From: Bordetella genomosp. 10
GTDB taxonomy: Bacteria; Pseudomonadota; Gammaproteobacteria; Burkholderiales; Burkholderiaceae_B
Direction: 5' to 3'
DNA length: 64,000 bases
Assembly: GCF_002261225.1 (NCBI RefSeq)
Contig: NZ_NEVM01000005.1
Span: forward strand, 1,798,001-1,862,000
The notes beneath the pieces were generated by a model that did no database searches, was not told where the DNA came from, and saw nothing but the letters and a program-made list of their open reading frames with translations. Within the stretch, counting starts at the first letter, position 1; the number at the start of each line of letters is the position of its first letter. Shown one piece after another: positions 35,491-44,512 of the stretch. A program made the translations under genes and the position numbers.

Positions 35491-36417
35491 ATGGTGCACG
35501 TCACGCGAGACAAATCAAAACTATCGTTCGAGCAGTTGGAACTGTTCGCGGCCGTCGTGCAATGCGGCAGCATATCAGCAGCAGCGCGCAATCTGCACAT
35601 GTCGCCATCGCTTGCCGCACGCAAGATCGCCATCCTGGAAGCCGAGCTCGGCACAAGGGTATTTGACCGCACGACCCGTCGCGTTCATCTCACGGAATCA
35701 GGTCAGCGCGCGCTGCAATGGGCGCAGGATGTTCTGACCGGCTATGTTTCATTGACCGACGACTTGAATATCATGCAGCAGAAGTTATCGGGAACCTTGC
35801 GCATCGTCTCTAACGAATATTTGCTTACGTCTATTCTGCCAAAATTTATCGCCAATTTCTCGCGTACCTTTCCGGACGTCCGGTATACCTTGCGCATGAC
35901 GGACACGCATGTCGCAAGCGAACAGCGAGACTTCGATCTTGCCATCTATTCTGGACATATCCGCGATTCCAGCCTGAAAGGAATCCGTATCCGCGACTAT
36001 CGGCGCGTGCTTTGCGCCGCCCCGAGTTACATGAAACGCAGAGGCCGGCCCACTACCCTTGAGGCGCTGACAGAGCACGACTGCCTGACCCACGAACAGA
36101 TCGAAGGCCAATGGACGTTTCGTAAGAATGGCCAGGTGCTGCAACAGCGCGTGAATTCGATCGCCACCAGCAGCAGCCATCTGCCACTGATCCAGCTTGC
36201 CGTAAACGGCATGGGCGTCGCGCAGATCAGCCGGGAGTCGATACGCCAGGAGCTCGCCGACGGAAAATTGGAGACCGTGCTGGACGATTATGAATGCCTG
36301 AACATCGATACGACGCAGCCCGCGACCTGGGTCGTGTATCCCGGCGAACGCAAGCTGGAACGAACGCGCGTATTCGTCTCCGAACTGACGCGATATCTTC
36401 GCAGCCTGCCCGCCTGA
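35491..36417 (+). CDS. LysR-family transcriptional regulator
   Basis: 308 residues. Helix-turn-helix at about 10-70 (LSFEQLELFAAVVQCGSISA, then SPSLAARKIAILEAELGTRVFDRTTRRVHL) and effector domain from about 95. It belongs to the CrgA-like group. It is transcribed with the catabolic genes rather than divergently. The ATTGCA-N5-TGCAAT dyad before the operon is a candidate target. Confidence 0.85.
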   Translation: MVHVTRDKSKLSFEQLELFAAVVQCGSISAAARNLHMSPSLAARKIAILEAELGTRVFDRTTRRVHLTESGQRALQWAQDVLTGYVSLTDDLNIMQQKLSGTLRIVSNEYLLTSILPKFIANFSRTFPDVRYTLRMTDTHVASEQRDFDLAIYSGHIRDSSLKGIRIRDYRRVLCAAPSYMKRRGRPTTLEALTEHDCLTHEQIEGQWTFRKNGQVLQQRVNSIATSSSHLPLIQLAVNGMGVAQISRESIRQELADGKLETVLDDYECLNIDTTQPATWVVYPGERKLERTRVFVSELTRYLRSLPA

Positions 36418-36430
36418 ACCGGACGACCTC

Positions 36431-36970
36431 ATGACTGATCTCAACGACCCGCGCCTTGTCGAATTGATGGACCGTTCCAGGATCGCGGATGTGATCCATT
36501 ACTGGTGCCGCGCCATCGACCGGCTCGACTTCGATGCTATTCCCCGCTGCTTTCATCGAGACGGCATAGACGACCATGTTTTCTACCGTGGCGACATACC
36601 CGGCCTGGTCGAATGCCTGCGAAACCGGCACCGCGACATTTCATTCTCGGCGCATGCGGTTTCGAACATCCTGATCGAGTTCGAAAGCCACACACGGGCA
36701 CGCGTGGAAAGCTACGTCAAAGTCACGCAACGGCGGCCGCAACCCGCCGTGGAGGGAGCGGAAGCCGATTCCCATGTATCCGAGGTCTATTGCCGCTATC
36801 TGGATATTTTTGAATGCCGCGAGGGTACTTGGGCGATCGCGCATCGCATGCTGGTCATAGACAGCGCGACGGAACATTTCGATCGGGAACCCGTTCACAG
36901 GCTTCCGCCCATGACGTCTCCCAACCGTGGGCGGCGCGACGGTGCCGATGCGGTGTATCGACGCACATAG
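36431..36970 (+). CDS. SnoaL-like (NTF2-fold) protein
   Basis: 179 residues, 13 bases after the LysR gene. The N-terminal half (DRSRIADVIHYWCRAIDRLDFDAIPRCFHRDG) is the standard opening of SnoaL-like polyketide-cyclase/dehydratase-type folds, followed by the SAHAVSNILIEFES and WAIAHRMLVID strands. Such proteins are dehydratases, isomerases or small-subunit companions of ring-hydroxylating dioxygenases. Its role in this operon is not evident. The last 25 residues are Arg-rich and probably disordered. Confidence 0.78.
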   Translation: MTDLNDPRLVELMDRSRIADVIHYWCRAIDRLDFDAIPRCFHRDGIDDHVFYRGDIPGLVECLRNRHRDISFSAHAVSNILIEFESHTRARVESYVKVTQRRPQPAVEGAEADSHVSEVYCRYLDIFECREGTWAIAHRMLVIDSATEHFDREPVHRLPPMTSPNRGRRDGADAVYRRT

Positions 36971-37027
36971 GAAGAAGTATCCTCACTGCCCCCTCGTGGC
37001 AAGCCCATGATTACGCTGATCTAATCT

Positions 37028-37555
37028 ATGCGTCTCGATGATCTTGGATCCCGCATCTGCATCATGGGGCCCTCCAATAGCGGCAAGTCCACCTTGGCAG
37101 CCGCGATCGGCCGGGCTCGGGGCTTGATGCCGATTCACCTGGACGTGCTCTACCATCTGCCGAACACGGACTGGCAACCCCGTCCGTACGAAGATTTCGT
37201 CGCCCTGCACGACGAAGCGATTGCTAAGACGGATTGGGTGATGGATGGCAACTATTCCCGCTGTCTACCCCAGCGGCTTGCACGTGCGACCGGATTCATA
37301 CTGCTGGATGTTTCCAGCGCAACGAGCTTGTTGCGCTACTTGCGCCGATCATGGTTCGAGCGCGATCGTCGCGGGAATCTCGAAGGCGGCAAGGACAGCG
37401 TCAAATGGGCAATGATCCGTCATATCGCGATCACCACCCGAGAAAACCGTAAGCGCTACGACGAGATGTTTGCCCATGTCGACTTGCCAAAAATCAAGCT
37501 GTCATCGACGCGCGATCTCGCACGGTTCTACCGCCTGGAGCAGCTTGAGCGCTAA
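37028..37555 (+). CDS. P-loop kinase-like protein (topology-modulation/FlaR-like)
   Basis: 175 residues. Walker A is ICIMGPSNSGKSTLA (residues about 10-24), followed by HLDVLYHLPNTDWQPRP, which is typical of small AAA/adenylate-kinase-like proteins annotated as DNA topology modulation or FlaR. A lid-like segment ERDRRGNLEGGKDSVKW follows. Substrate is unknown. It does not fit the surrounding catabolic genes and may be an unrelated gene caught in the cluster. Confidence 0.78.
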   Translation: MRLDDLGSRICIMGPSNSGKSTLAAAIGRARGLMPIHLDVLYHLPNTDWQPRPYEDFVALHDEAIAKTDWVMDGNYSRCLPQRLARATGFILLDVSSATSLLRYLRRSWFERDRRGNLEGGKDSVKWAMIRHIAITTRENRKRYDEMFAHVDLPKIKLSSTRDLARFYRLEQLER

Positions 37556-37610
37556 ACGCGCAAAGCTTGACCAACCCGTGCCGAGAGATGGGGCAAGACC
37601 ATCGTCCCGG

Positions 37611-37625
37611 TTTCGTTGCGTGAAA
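37611..37625. promoter_or_regulatory. Predicted IclR operator upstream of the crotonase/CoA-transferase genes
   Basis: TTTCGTTGCGTGAAA has TTTC/GAAA arms and matches 13 of 15 positions of the dyad TTTCATTTCGTGAAA at 41708, which stands in front of the IclR gene. It is about 100 bases before the crotonase start, in a 166-base gap after the kinase-like gene. Confidence 0.55.
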
Positions 37626-37721
37626 CAGCCCTTCTTCGGAACGCGATAGACGCCTACCTTGTCGGTGAAACAACGCCCAAGGCCGAGCGACTCGGCCGGC
37701 GTTCCGAACAAGGGGCTCCGT

Positions 37722-38498
37722 GTGAATTCATCCAAGACGTACGCCAACCTGGCAGTCACCTCGAACGGCAATATATTTACGGTCACGCTGCACAGGCCTC
37801 CGGAAAACTTTCTCGACGAGGAGATGTTGATCGAACTCGTCGATGCCCTGGAAGACCTCGACGGCAACGATTCTTGCCGCGTGACGATACTGGCCTCCGA
37901 GGGGAAGCACTTTTGTGCCGGCGCCAACATCGCCAAACGACTCGCTGACGGCCAGCGGCGCGCAACGCACATCTACGGCCACGTCCCTCGCCTGGCCCGC
38001 ATCCGCAAACCCATCGTCGCGTGCGTGCAGGGCGCCGCTGTCGGCGCCGGCCTGGGCCTCGCGTTAATGGCGGATTTCCGTGCCGCCACCGCCGGATCCC
38101 GATTCAGCGCGAACTTCAATCGGCAAGCCTATTCACCCGGCTTCGCCTTGACCTATACGTTGCCACGCGTGGTCGGCGTCCAGCGCGCATCCTGGCTGTT
38201 TTATTCAGGAGCGCGAATTGGCGGTGAAGAGGCGTTGCGAATCGGCCTGATCGACAGGCTGTCGACTTCGGCGCATCCCGGCGATGCGGCCGTCGAACTC
38301 GCGACGGAGCTTGCCCTCAGTGGCCCGCTGGCCGTCCAGGGAACAAGGGAGTTACTCCGCCAGCACTTCGCCGCGCGCGTCGAGGCTGCCATCGCGGAAG
38401 AAATGGCGCTGCAGGATCGACTTCGGGAAACCGACGATTATGTCGAAGGCGTTCAAGCGATGAAAGAACGCCGCTTGCCGAACTTTCAGGGGCGTTGA
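37722..38498 (+). CDS. Enoyl-CoA hydratase/isomerase-family (crotonase) protein
   Basis: 258 residues from the GTG at 37722, preceded by AGGGG; an upstream TTG is less likely. Oxyanion-hole segments are GKHFCAGAN and CVQGAAVGAGLGLALMADF. The first catalytic Glu of typical hydratases lies in a GxPE motif, and here that place reads FNRQAYSPGFALTYTLPRVVG. So it may be an isomerase or a C-C bond enzyme rather than a hydratase. It is overlapped or coupled with the CoA-transferase gene that follows. Confidence 0.83.
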   Translation: MNSSKTYANLAVTSNGNIFTVTLHRPPENFLDEEMLIELVDALEDLDGNDSCRVTILASEGKHFCAGANIAKRLADGQRRATHIYGHVPRLARIRKPIVACVQGAAVGAGLGLALMADFRAATAGSRFSANFNRQAYSPGFALTYTLPRVVGVQRASWLFYSGARIGGEEALRIGLIDRLSTSAHPGDAAVELATELALSGPLAVQGTRELLRQHFAARVEAAIAEEMALQDRLRETDDYVEGVQAMKERRLPNFQGR

Positions 38499-38503
38499 TC
38501 TTC

Positions 38504-39682
38504 ATGGGCATTCTATCCGGCATCACGATCCTGGACCTGTCGCGTATCTTCGCTGCCCCCTTCGCGACCCAGATGCTGTCCGATCTCGGCGCCAAGGTAT
38601 GGAAGATCGAGTCTTTCGCGGGCGACGATTCCCGGCGCTGGGGCTCGCACGTTTTCGACGCCTATAACCGGGGCAAGAAAAGCCTGTCGCTGAATCTGAA
38701 GGACGTGCGCGCACAGGAGATTCTGCAACGGCTCGCGGCGAAATCGGATGTTTTCGTCGAGAACTTCAAGACAGGCGACATGGAGCGCTACGGGCTTTCG
38801 TACCCGCTATTGAGCCGGACGAATCCACGCCTTATCTACCTTTCCCTGACCGGTTTCGGAAATACCGGACCGCGCAGCGGCGATCCGGGATACGACACCG
38901 TGATCCAGGCGATGAGCGGAATCATGAGCCTAACCGGCGATGCCGGGGGACCACCGACGCGTGTCGGCGTGGCCTGGATCGACGTAATGTCCGGCCTGGT
39001 TTCCGTGATCGCCATTCTGAGCGCACTCGTTGAACGAGGCACGAGCGGCCACGGACAACATATCGACCTTTCGCTGTTCGACGTAGGCATGATGGCCTTG
39101 GCCGACGCCGCGCAGGCTTATCTGAAGCATGGCCAGGTACAACAGCGGGTCGGCAACGTCACGCGCAATATTTCTCCGGCGCAGGTCTTCCGGACTGCTG
39201 ACGGGTGGATCGTCATCGCCATCGGAAACGACGCGCAGTTCGCCCGCCTTTGCCAGGTGCTGGGCTGTCCGGGGCTGACCGGGGATGCCAGATTCGCGTC
39301 GAACCCCGATCGCGTAAAACACCGGGATGAGCTGAACGAATACATCGTCCCTCTGTTCGCGCTCCATGATCGCGACCCGCTGCTCCAAAAGATGAAGGCA
39401 GCCAAAATCCCTGCCGGCCCGGTATTCAATATCGACGAGTCCGTAGGCGATCCCCAGTCCGTCGCTCGCGAGGCGATATGGTCCATCCCGGACGAAGCCG
39501 GGGCGATCGGCAAATATCTCGCCAACCCGCTGCGCCACCTGAGCCGTACACCCGCCAGCCCTTCAACCATCCCGCCGGATCTCGGCCAGCACACCTTCGA
39601 GGTCTTGAGCGAAGAACTCCAACTGGATGCCGCGGAGATTGACAAACTCGCGGAGGCAGGCGTGATTCAACTGCGCCGCTGA
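38504..39682 (+). CDS. CaiB/BaiF-type (family III) CoA-transferase
   Basis: 392 residues from the ATG at 38504, preceded by AGGGG; it starts five bases after the crotonase stop. The N-terminal landmark is GITILDLSRIFAAPFATQMLSDLGAKVWKIE, followed by NRGKKSLSLNLKD and YDTVIQAMSGIMSLTG with the catalytic Asp. The C-terminal part returns to the Rossmann domain (TFEVLSEELQLDAAEIDKL). It should activate an organic acid to its CoA thioester for the crotonase enzymes nearby. Confidence 0.9.
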   Translation: MGILSGITILDLSRIFAAPFATQMLSDLGAKVWKIESFAGDDSRRWGSHVFDAYNRGKKSLSLNLKDVRAQEILQRLAAKSDVFVENFKTGDMERYGLSYPLLSRTNPRLIYLSLTGFGNTGPRSGDPGYDTVIQAMSGIMSLTGDAGGPPTRVGVAWIDVMSGLVSVIAILSALVERGTSGHGQHIDLSLFDVGMMALADAAQAYLKHGQVQQRVGNVTRNISPAQVFRTADGWIVIAIGNDAQFARLCQVLGCPGLTGDARFASNPDRVKHRDELNEYIVPLFALHDRDPLLQKMKAAKIPAGPVFNIDESVGDPQSVAREAIWSIPDEAGAIGKYLANPLRHLSRTPASPSTIPPDLGQHTFEVLSEELQLDAAEIDKLAEAGVIQLRR

Positions 39683-39795
39683 ATCAAAACCTGCCAGCCG
39701 ACTACAGCGCCGCCAAGCCGACCTGTTCAAGTCGATTGCATCGAACAGGCTGCCCGCCGTGAAGACGGACACCTCTATGCCCACCGGAGCCGCAT

Positions 39796-40608
39796 TCATT
39801 TCCCGACCTTGGCGCGCTCCTGCTCGCGCTGCTTTTTACGCTCGATGAAATTCGATATGTACTGCTTCGGCTCGCCAGTGCGATAGGCATCGACGACGGC
39901 CTGGATCCCCGCCCGCGCGCCATCGGTCACCGACATGGTGGCCCAATCGAGAATCAACCTCTTCTGAAGCCGTACGGCCTGAGGGCCGCACGCGAGCAAC
40001 GATGTCACCCACGCCTCGACCACGGCATCCAGCTCGGCATAAGGAACAAGCCGTTGCAGATACTGGATGCGGTACGCCTCGTCCGCGTCGATGTGGTCTC
40101 CCGTCAGCACCAGCTCGCACGCCTTTCCCCAGCCGATAAGCCGGGGCAGCACGGACGCCTCCATCCCAGACGGAAGCCCCATGCGCGTCTCCGGCATGCC
40201 GAATCTGGAATGCGTGGCGCCCACCCGCATGTCGGCGCAGGCGGCCAGTTCCATGCCGGAGCCGAAGCAAAAGCCATTAATCCGCGCGATGACCGGAACC
40301 GGAAAGGTGCGCACGGCGTCGCACATTCGATGCGTCGTATTGGACGACGCCTGCGCTTCCTCCAGATTGAAGGACGCGAGCTGCGGGAGATCCGTCCCGC
40401 CGATGAAAGACTTGTCCCCGGCGCCCGTGATAATCAGTACGCGCAGGGATTCGTCATAGCGCAACTTCGCGAGCGTATCGATGAAGCGGTTCTTGCCCGC
40501 CAGGCTGAGGCTGTTGCGCTTCTCCGGATTATTGAACGTCACCGTGGTGACCCTGCCCTCTTCACGTTCATCATGGCGGACAAGAATAAGATCTTGCGGA
40601 TCCTGCAT
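39796..40608 (-). CDS. Enoyl-CoA hydratase/isomerase-family (crotonase) protein
   Basis: 270 residues from the ATG at 40608, preceded by GGAGAG. Oxyanion-hole segments are GDKSFIGGTD and RINGFCFGSGMELAACADMR; the catalytic Glu motif GMPETRMGLPSG is present, as expected for an active hydratase. It lies 25 bases after a Bug gene on the same strand. With the CoA-transferase and crotonase that converge on it, it suggests a CoA-dependent acid degradation pathway encoded by two opposite operons. Confidence 0.87.
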   Translation of the reverse strand: MQDPQDLILVRHDEREEGRVTTVTFNNPEKRNSLSLAGKNRFIDTLAKLRYDESLRVLIITGAGDKSFIGGTDLPQLASFNLEEAQASSNTTHRMCDAVRTFPVPVIARINGFCFGSGMELAACADMRVGATHSRFGMPETRMGLPSGMEASVLPRLIGWGKACELVLTGDHIDADEAYRIQYLQRLVPYAELDAVVEAWVTSLLACGPQAVRLQKRLILDWATMSVTDGARAGIQAVVDAYRTGEPKQYISNFIERKKQREQERAKVGK

Positions 40609-40633
40609 ATATCTCTCCTGGAGCCTGCTCGGC

Positions 40634-41602
40634 TCATTGTTTGGGAACCTTGGCGACTTCGATGACATCGCCCCAGCGCTTTTGCTCCGAAGCGAGGAAC
40701 TGCTTCAAGTGCCGCGGCGTGTGATCCACCGCCGTTACCGTCCCCAAGTCCTGGAGTTTGCGCGCCACATCCGGATCGGAAATCGCGGCAACCATCGCTT
40801 CGTTGAGCTTCGCGACGATATCGCCGGGCGTATGCTTGGGCGCGAACAGGGCGTACCAGACCGAAACGTCGAAATCCGGGAGTCCTGCCGCCGCCATGGT
40901 GGGCACACCCGGAAGCTGCGGAATGGGTTTCGGCGCCGCCACCGCAAGCGGAACGAGCGAGCCGTTCTTGATGAAGGGAAGCAGCGGAAACGACGTCGTC
41001 ACCATGAAGTTGGTGCGGCCCACGATCAGATCCTGAATGGCCGGCGCCGCGCCCTGGTACGGAACGTGGACGGCATCCAGGCTCAACCGGGAAGCGAACC
41101 AGGCGGCGCAGAGCTGGTCCACGGACCCGATCCCCGAGGATCCATACAGATATTTGCCCGGAGACGCCTTTATCAGGGTTACCAAGTCGGCGGCGGAGTG
41201 AACATTCAGTGTCTTGCTGACGACCAGGACGAGCGGCGCGGCCCCGATCAGCCCGACGGGCGTGAGATCGGTACCGGCGTCATACGGCAAGGACTTGTAG
41301 AGCCCCGCCGAAATGGGGAGCGCGGACGTGGCGAGAAGAACGGTGTAACCATCCGGCGTGGCTTTCGCGACATACTGGTTTCCCACCACGCTGCCGGCGC
41401 CCGGCTTATTCTCCACGATCACGGATTGGCCCAGGTTTCGGCTCATGCCGGAGGCAATCAATCTCGCCACCGTGTCGGAGGGCCCCCCGGCGGCGAAGGG
41501 TGCTACGATCCGTATCACCCTGTCCGGAAAGCCTTGTTGAGACGCCGCCATGCCGGAAACCGGCAGCAGGCACGTGACGCAAAGCATCGCGCGCAGAATC
41601 AT
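40634..41602 (-). CDS. Bug/TctC-family periplasmic solute-binding protein
   Basis: 322 residues. The signal peptide (about 1-22) is followed by FPDRVIRIVAPFAAGGPSDTVAR, SVIVENKPGAGSVVGNQYV, TPDGYTVLLA, YGSSGIGSVDQL and HVPYQGAAPAI. It is the first gene of the operon with the crotonase at 39796 and is divergent from the IclR gene, so it probably binds the acid that this cluster degrades. Confidence 0.88.
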   Translation of the reverse strand: MILRAMLCVTCLLPVSGMAASQQGFPDRVIRIVAPFAAGGPSDTVARLIASGMSRNLGQSVIVENKPGAGSVVGNQYVAKATPDGYTVLLATSALPISAGLYKSLPYDAGTDLTPVGLIGAAPLVLVVSKTLNVHSAADLVTLIKASPGKYLYGSSGIGSVDQLCAAWFASRLSLDAVHVPYQGAAPAIQDLIVGRTNFMVTTSFPLLPFIKNGSLVPLAVAAPKPIPQLPGVPTMAAAGLPDFDVSVWYALFAPKHTPGDIVAKLNEAMVAAISDPDVARKLQDLGTVTAVDHTPRHLKQFLASEQKRWGDVIEVAKVPKQ

Positions 41603-41707
41603 GATGTCTCCGTTTTCTCGTGTGTTTCAACCGATTCTAGGTGGGCGCAAGCAGGCGGGATTGGCGGTTTCACAGGGCGAGACGCTCCCGGCTGGCTGAC
41701 GATCGAG

Positions 41708-41722
41708 TTTCATTTCGTGAAA
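41708..41722. promoter_or_regulatory. IclR-type operator in the Bug/IclR divergent promoter
   Basis: TTTCA-TTTCG-TGAAA, a perfect 5-5-5 dyad in the 183-base divergent gap, 64 bases before the IclR start. It resembles the spacing of known IclR operators, and a near-copy lies at 37611. Confidence 0.6.
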
Positions 41723-41785
41723 CCGGCGGGCATGAACCCGACCTTGGCGGGACACTACGGTGGCAAAGCGAAAAAAGGGGGCATC

Positions 41786-42616
41786 ATGCGCACGATAGAA
41801 AGAGCGTTCGCGGTGATCAGCGCGTTCTCGCCCAGCACGCCGAGCCTTACCTTGCAGGAAATCGCGGACCATACCGATCTCCACAAGGCCACCGCGTTCC
41901 GCATCGTTCGTGCGCTGGAACGCCTGGGCTACCTCGTGCGCCTTCCGGACCTCCGGTACAGCCTCTCGCTGGGCTTCACGCGCCTTGCGGCCGTTGCGAC
42001 CGAATCGCTCGACGTGCGGCGCCTGTTGCGCCCGGTGCTCGAAGATCTTGCCCGGTCGGCGGGAGAGAACGTCTCCCTCCATCGGATGCGCGGCGAATTG
42101 CGGCAATGCGTCGATATCGCATGGTCGAAGACTCCGCTGATAGACCTGGACAAGCCGAATGCATTGAGGCCGCTGACGATGGGCGCGGCATCCATCGTCC
42201 TGATGGCCTATATGGACGAAGGCCTGCTTGCCGACGTTATCGACGATGCAGCCAAAGCCGGCGAGTGCAGCATCGACGATTTTCAGTCGATCCTGGACAC
42301 GACCCGAAAACAGGGATTCGCGGTCTCCCATGGCGCCGTCGTGAGATCCCTCACCGGCATTGCCGCGCCGATCTTCTGCGGCGATGGCATGGTCGATTAC
42401 GTAATCGCCATCCTGAGCCCTACCAGCCGTCTCGCCGGCCGCGTGACGGACCTGATCGCGATGACCAAGTTCGCGGCGGCCAATGCATCCCAACGCCTCG
42501 GCGGCACCGGCGGGCTCAAGTACGCGATGCGCGGCTTGAAAATCCACGAGGAAACCCCGGCCACGGTATCCGTCCGGCCCGGCGCGTCAAGCAGCCTGAT
42601 GGCGAATCGTCACTGA
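41786..42616 (+). CDS. IclR-family transcriptional regulator
   Basis: 276 residues from the ATG at 41786, preceded by AAGGGGG. An ATG at 41732 in the same frame lies too close to the operator. The winged helix is at about 1-65 (MRTIERAFAVISAF, then LTLQEIADHTDLHKATAFRIVRALERLGYL) and the IclR effector domain at about 80-250 (ENVSLHRMRGELRQCVDIA, then GAASIVLMAYM and FAVSHGAVVRSLTGIAAPIF). It should bind a small acid and control the Bug/crotonase operon and probably the CoA-transferase operon. Confidence 0.88.
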   Translation: MRTIERAFAVISAFSPSTPSLTLQEIADHTDLHKATAFRIVRALERLGYLVRLPDLRYSLSLGFTRLAAVATESLDVRRLLRPVLEDLARSAGENVSLHRMRGELRQCVDIAWSKTPLIDLDKPNALRPLTMGAASIVLMAYMDEGLLADVIDDAAKAGECSIDDFQSILDTTRKQGFAVSHGAVVRSLTGIAAPIFCGDGMVDYVIAILSPTSRLAGRVTDLIAMTKFAAANASQRLGGTGGLKYAMRGLKIHEETPATVSVRPGASSSLMANRH

Positions 42617-42701
42617 CAGCCACGCCTTGGCCCAGTGGGATTTGGACGAGATACAATCTTGCCAATCCCATGACTCGCCCGTCCCGTTCCTGCGCGGGGA
42701 C

Positions 42702-43365
42702 ATGACGCAGCTACAGCGACGCATGCTCGACCAAGAGATGCGTCGCTTGCAACATGCCATGCGCCAAGTGTTCCAACGACACGAATTAACGGCGCCGCCT
42801 CTCGCTTCTGTTGCAATCGCTTGACGGTATGGAGCTCACCTTCGGCCTCCGGGATGCGCCTTGCCATTCCGCCGACGTGGATCTCGAAGTATTGTGCCGT
42901 ACCGTCGATACGTACAGCCTGTTGGAGATACAGCCGGCGCTGTCGGAACTCGTCCGTCATGACGCGATGCGAGACCTGGTTGTCGTGGCACTCGGCCTTG
43001 CCAATGCCGGCAAATCTTCATTGATCAATCGGCTACTGCAAAACGATATATTGCCGGTGGAGGCGACGCCAACGACGGCTGTGGCGACGCACATTATCCA
43101 CGGCCATCAATCACGGGGAATCGCTCGCATCGTATTGCGCAAGTACCTGCAATGGTCATTGCGTCGAACCCGGCTGGAAGCTGGATTATTTCCGGTGTTC
43201 AAGACTTACCTGTCCCGCCTTCACGAATGGCGGCGCGCGGCCCTGGATGACCTCTTGAAGGCCTTTACGGAAGCATGCGATCGGCGTTCCGGCATCCCGG
43301 CTACGCTTGCCGCCGACCTTGCGTACTTGCAAAGGATATCCTGCGCTACTTCATTTCGGGCCTGA
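42702..43365 (+). pseudogene. Dynamin-like GTPase, truncated and frameshifted
   Basis: A 40-residue reading frame (MTQLQRRMLDQEMRRLQ and on) ends at 42824. It is continued in another frame from about 42829 by a GTPase N-terminus with Walker A LGLANAGKSSLINRLLQ and switch motif PVEATPTTAVATHI. This jumps directly into a helical C-terminal-looking part (LRKYLQWSLRRTRLEAGLFP and on). The DxxG and NKxD motifs and the dynamin stalk, several hundred residues, are absent. The end overlaps the cfa gene by 20 bases on the other strand. I read it as the remains of a bacterial dynamin-like gene. Confidence 0.65.
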
Positions 43366-44512
43366 AGTAGCCACCGGGAACACCGTTCTTGCTGAAGACC
43401 CATTGCCAAAGCTGGATATCCCGTGCCCGGAAGGCGCCCGCGCAGGACAGCAGATAGTATCGCCACATCCGATAGAAGCGCCGCCCTAGTTTCTCCTCGA
43501 ATCTCGGCCACGCCGATTCGAAGTTCGCATGCCAGGCCATCAGCGTGGTGTCGTAGTCCGCGCCGAAGTTATGCAAATCTTCCGTGACGAACAAGCCACC
43601 CGCGGCGTCGCCGACCTGGCCGATGGAAGGCAGGTCGCCGTTGGGGAAAATGTATTTATCTATCCAGGCGTCGGGGACGCTTTGACGGAGATTCTTGCCT
43701 ATGGTGTGCAACAGGAACAAGCCGTCGTCGGACAGGCAACGATGGGCGACCTCCATGTACGTCCGATGATTTTTCCGGCCGACATGCTCGAACATGCCGA
43801 CGCTGACGATACGATCGAAGCGTTCGTTCAGCATCCGATAATCCTGCAGGCGAAACTCGATGGGCAATCCCGGATAACGTCGTGCCCCCCACTCTGCCTG
43901 TTCCTTGGAAATGGTCACACCCACGCATTGCACCCCATAGCGTTCCGCGGCGAACCCCATGAAGCTGCCCCAACCGCAGCCGATATCCAGCACCCGCATC
44001 CCCGGACGAAGATCGAGCTTGCGGCAGATCATGTCGAGCTTGGCCTCCTGTGCCTGCGCCAGCGTCTCGGCCCCGCCCGACCAGTAACCGCAGGTATAGG
44101 TCATTCGAGGGTCCAGCATGGCCTCGTAGAACTCGTTGCCCAGATCGTAATGGGCCTCTCCGACTTGCCACGCGCGCCGAATACTCTGCAGATTCAGAAA
44201 ACGCGCCCGGAGCGCATGCAGCATCAGCCGCGCGGGCTTGACTTGCTTCTCGAGATGCGCCCTGATCACGCGGTCAAAGAATTGATCGAGATGATCGCAC
44301 TCCCACAGCCCGTCCATGTAGGCCTCGCCGAGCCCGAGATTACCGCGCGAAAGGATGCGCTCCGGCACACCGGGACCGAGGTGGCGGATATCCCAGGGAC
44401 GGGTGCCGCCGATCCGTATGTCCGCTCGACCAAGCAACTCGACGATCAGCCGGTATGCGCCAGACTCGGCATTTCCCTTGTCCGGGCTTACTTCAAGATC
44501 CGTCGTGGCCAT
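43346..44512 (-). CDS. cfa: Cyclopropane-fatty-acyl-phospholipid synthase
   Basis: 388 residues, the usual length. The lipid-binding N-terminal domain is about 1-115. The family motif HYDLGNEFYEAML (121-133) is followed by SAM motif VLDIGCGWGS (174-183), GVTISKEQ, and FDRIVSVGMFEHVGRKNH, which carries the conserved Glu and His of the active site. It transfers a methylene from SAM to double bonds of membrane lipids, typically in stationary phase or acid stress. The 3' end overlaps the broken dynamin-like gene. Confidence 0.93.
   Translation of the reverse strand: MATTDLEVSPDKGNAESGAYRLIVELLGRADIRIGGTRPWDIRHLGPGVPERILSRGNLGLGEAYMDGLWECDHLDQFFDRVIRAHLEKQVKPARLMLHALRARFLNLQSIRRAWQVGEAHYDLGNEFYEAMLDPRMTYTCGYWSGGAETLAQAQEAKLDMICRKLDLRPGMRVLDIGCGWGSFMGFAAERYGVQCVGVTISKEQAEWGARRYPGLPIEFRLQDYRMLNERFDRIVSVGMFEHVGRKNHRTYMEVAHRCLSDDGLFLLHTIGKNLRQSVPDAWIDKYIFPNGDLPSIGQVGDAAGGLFVTEDLHNFGADYDTTLMAWHANFESAWPRFEEKLGRRFYRMWRYYLLSCAGAFRARDIQLWQWVFSKNGVPGGYFRPEMK

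Noticed and set aside
40481..41785. Long in-frame N-terminal extension of the IclR protein
   Set aside because: It runs antisense through the Bug gene and lacks family motifs; the protein starts at 41786 with AAGGGGG in front.
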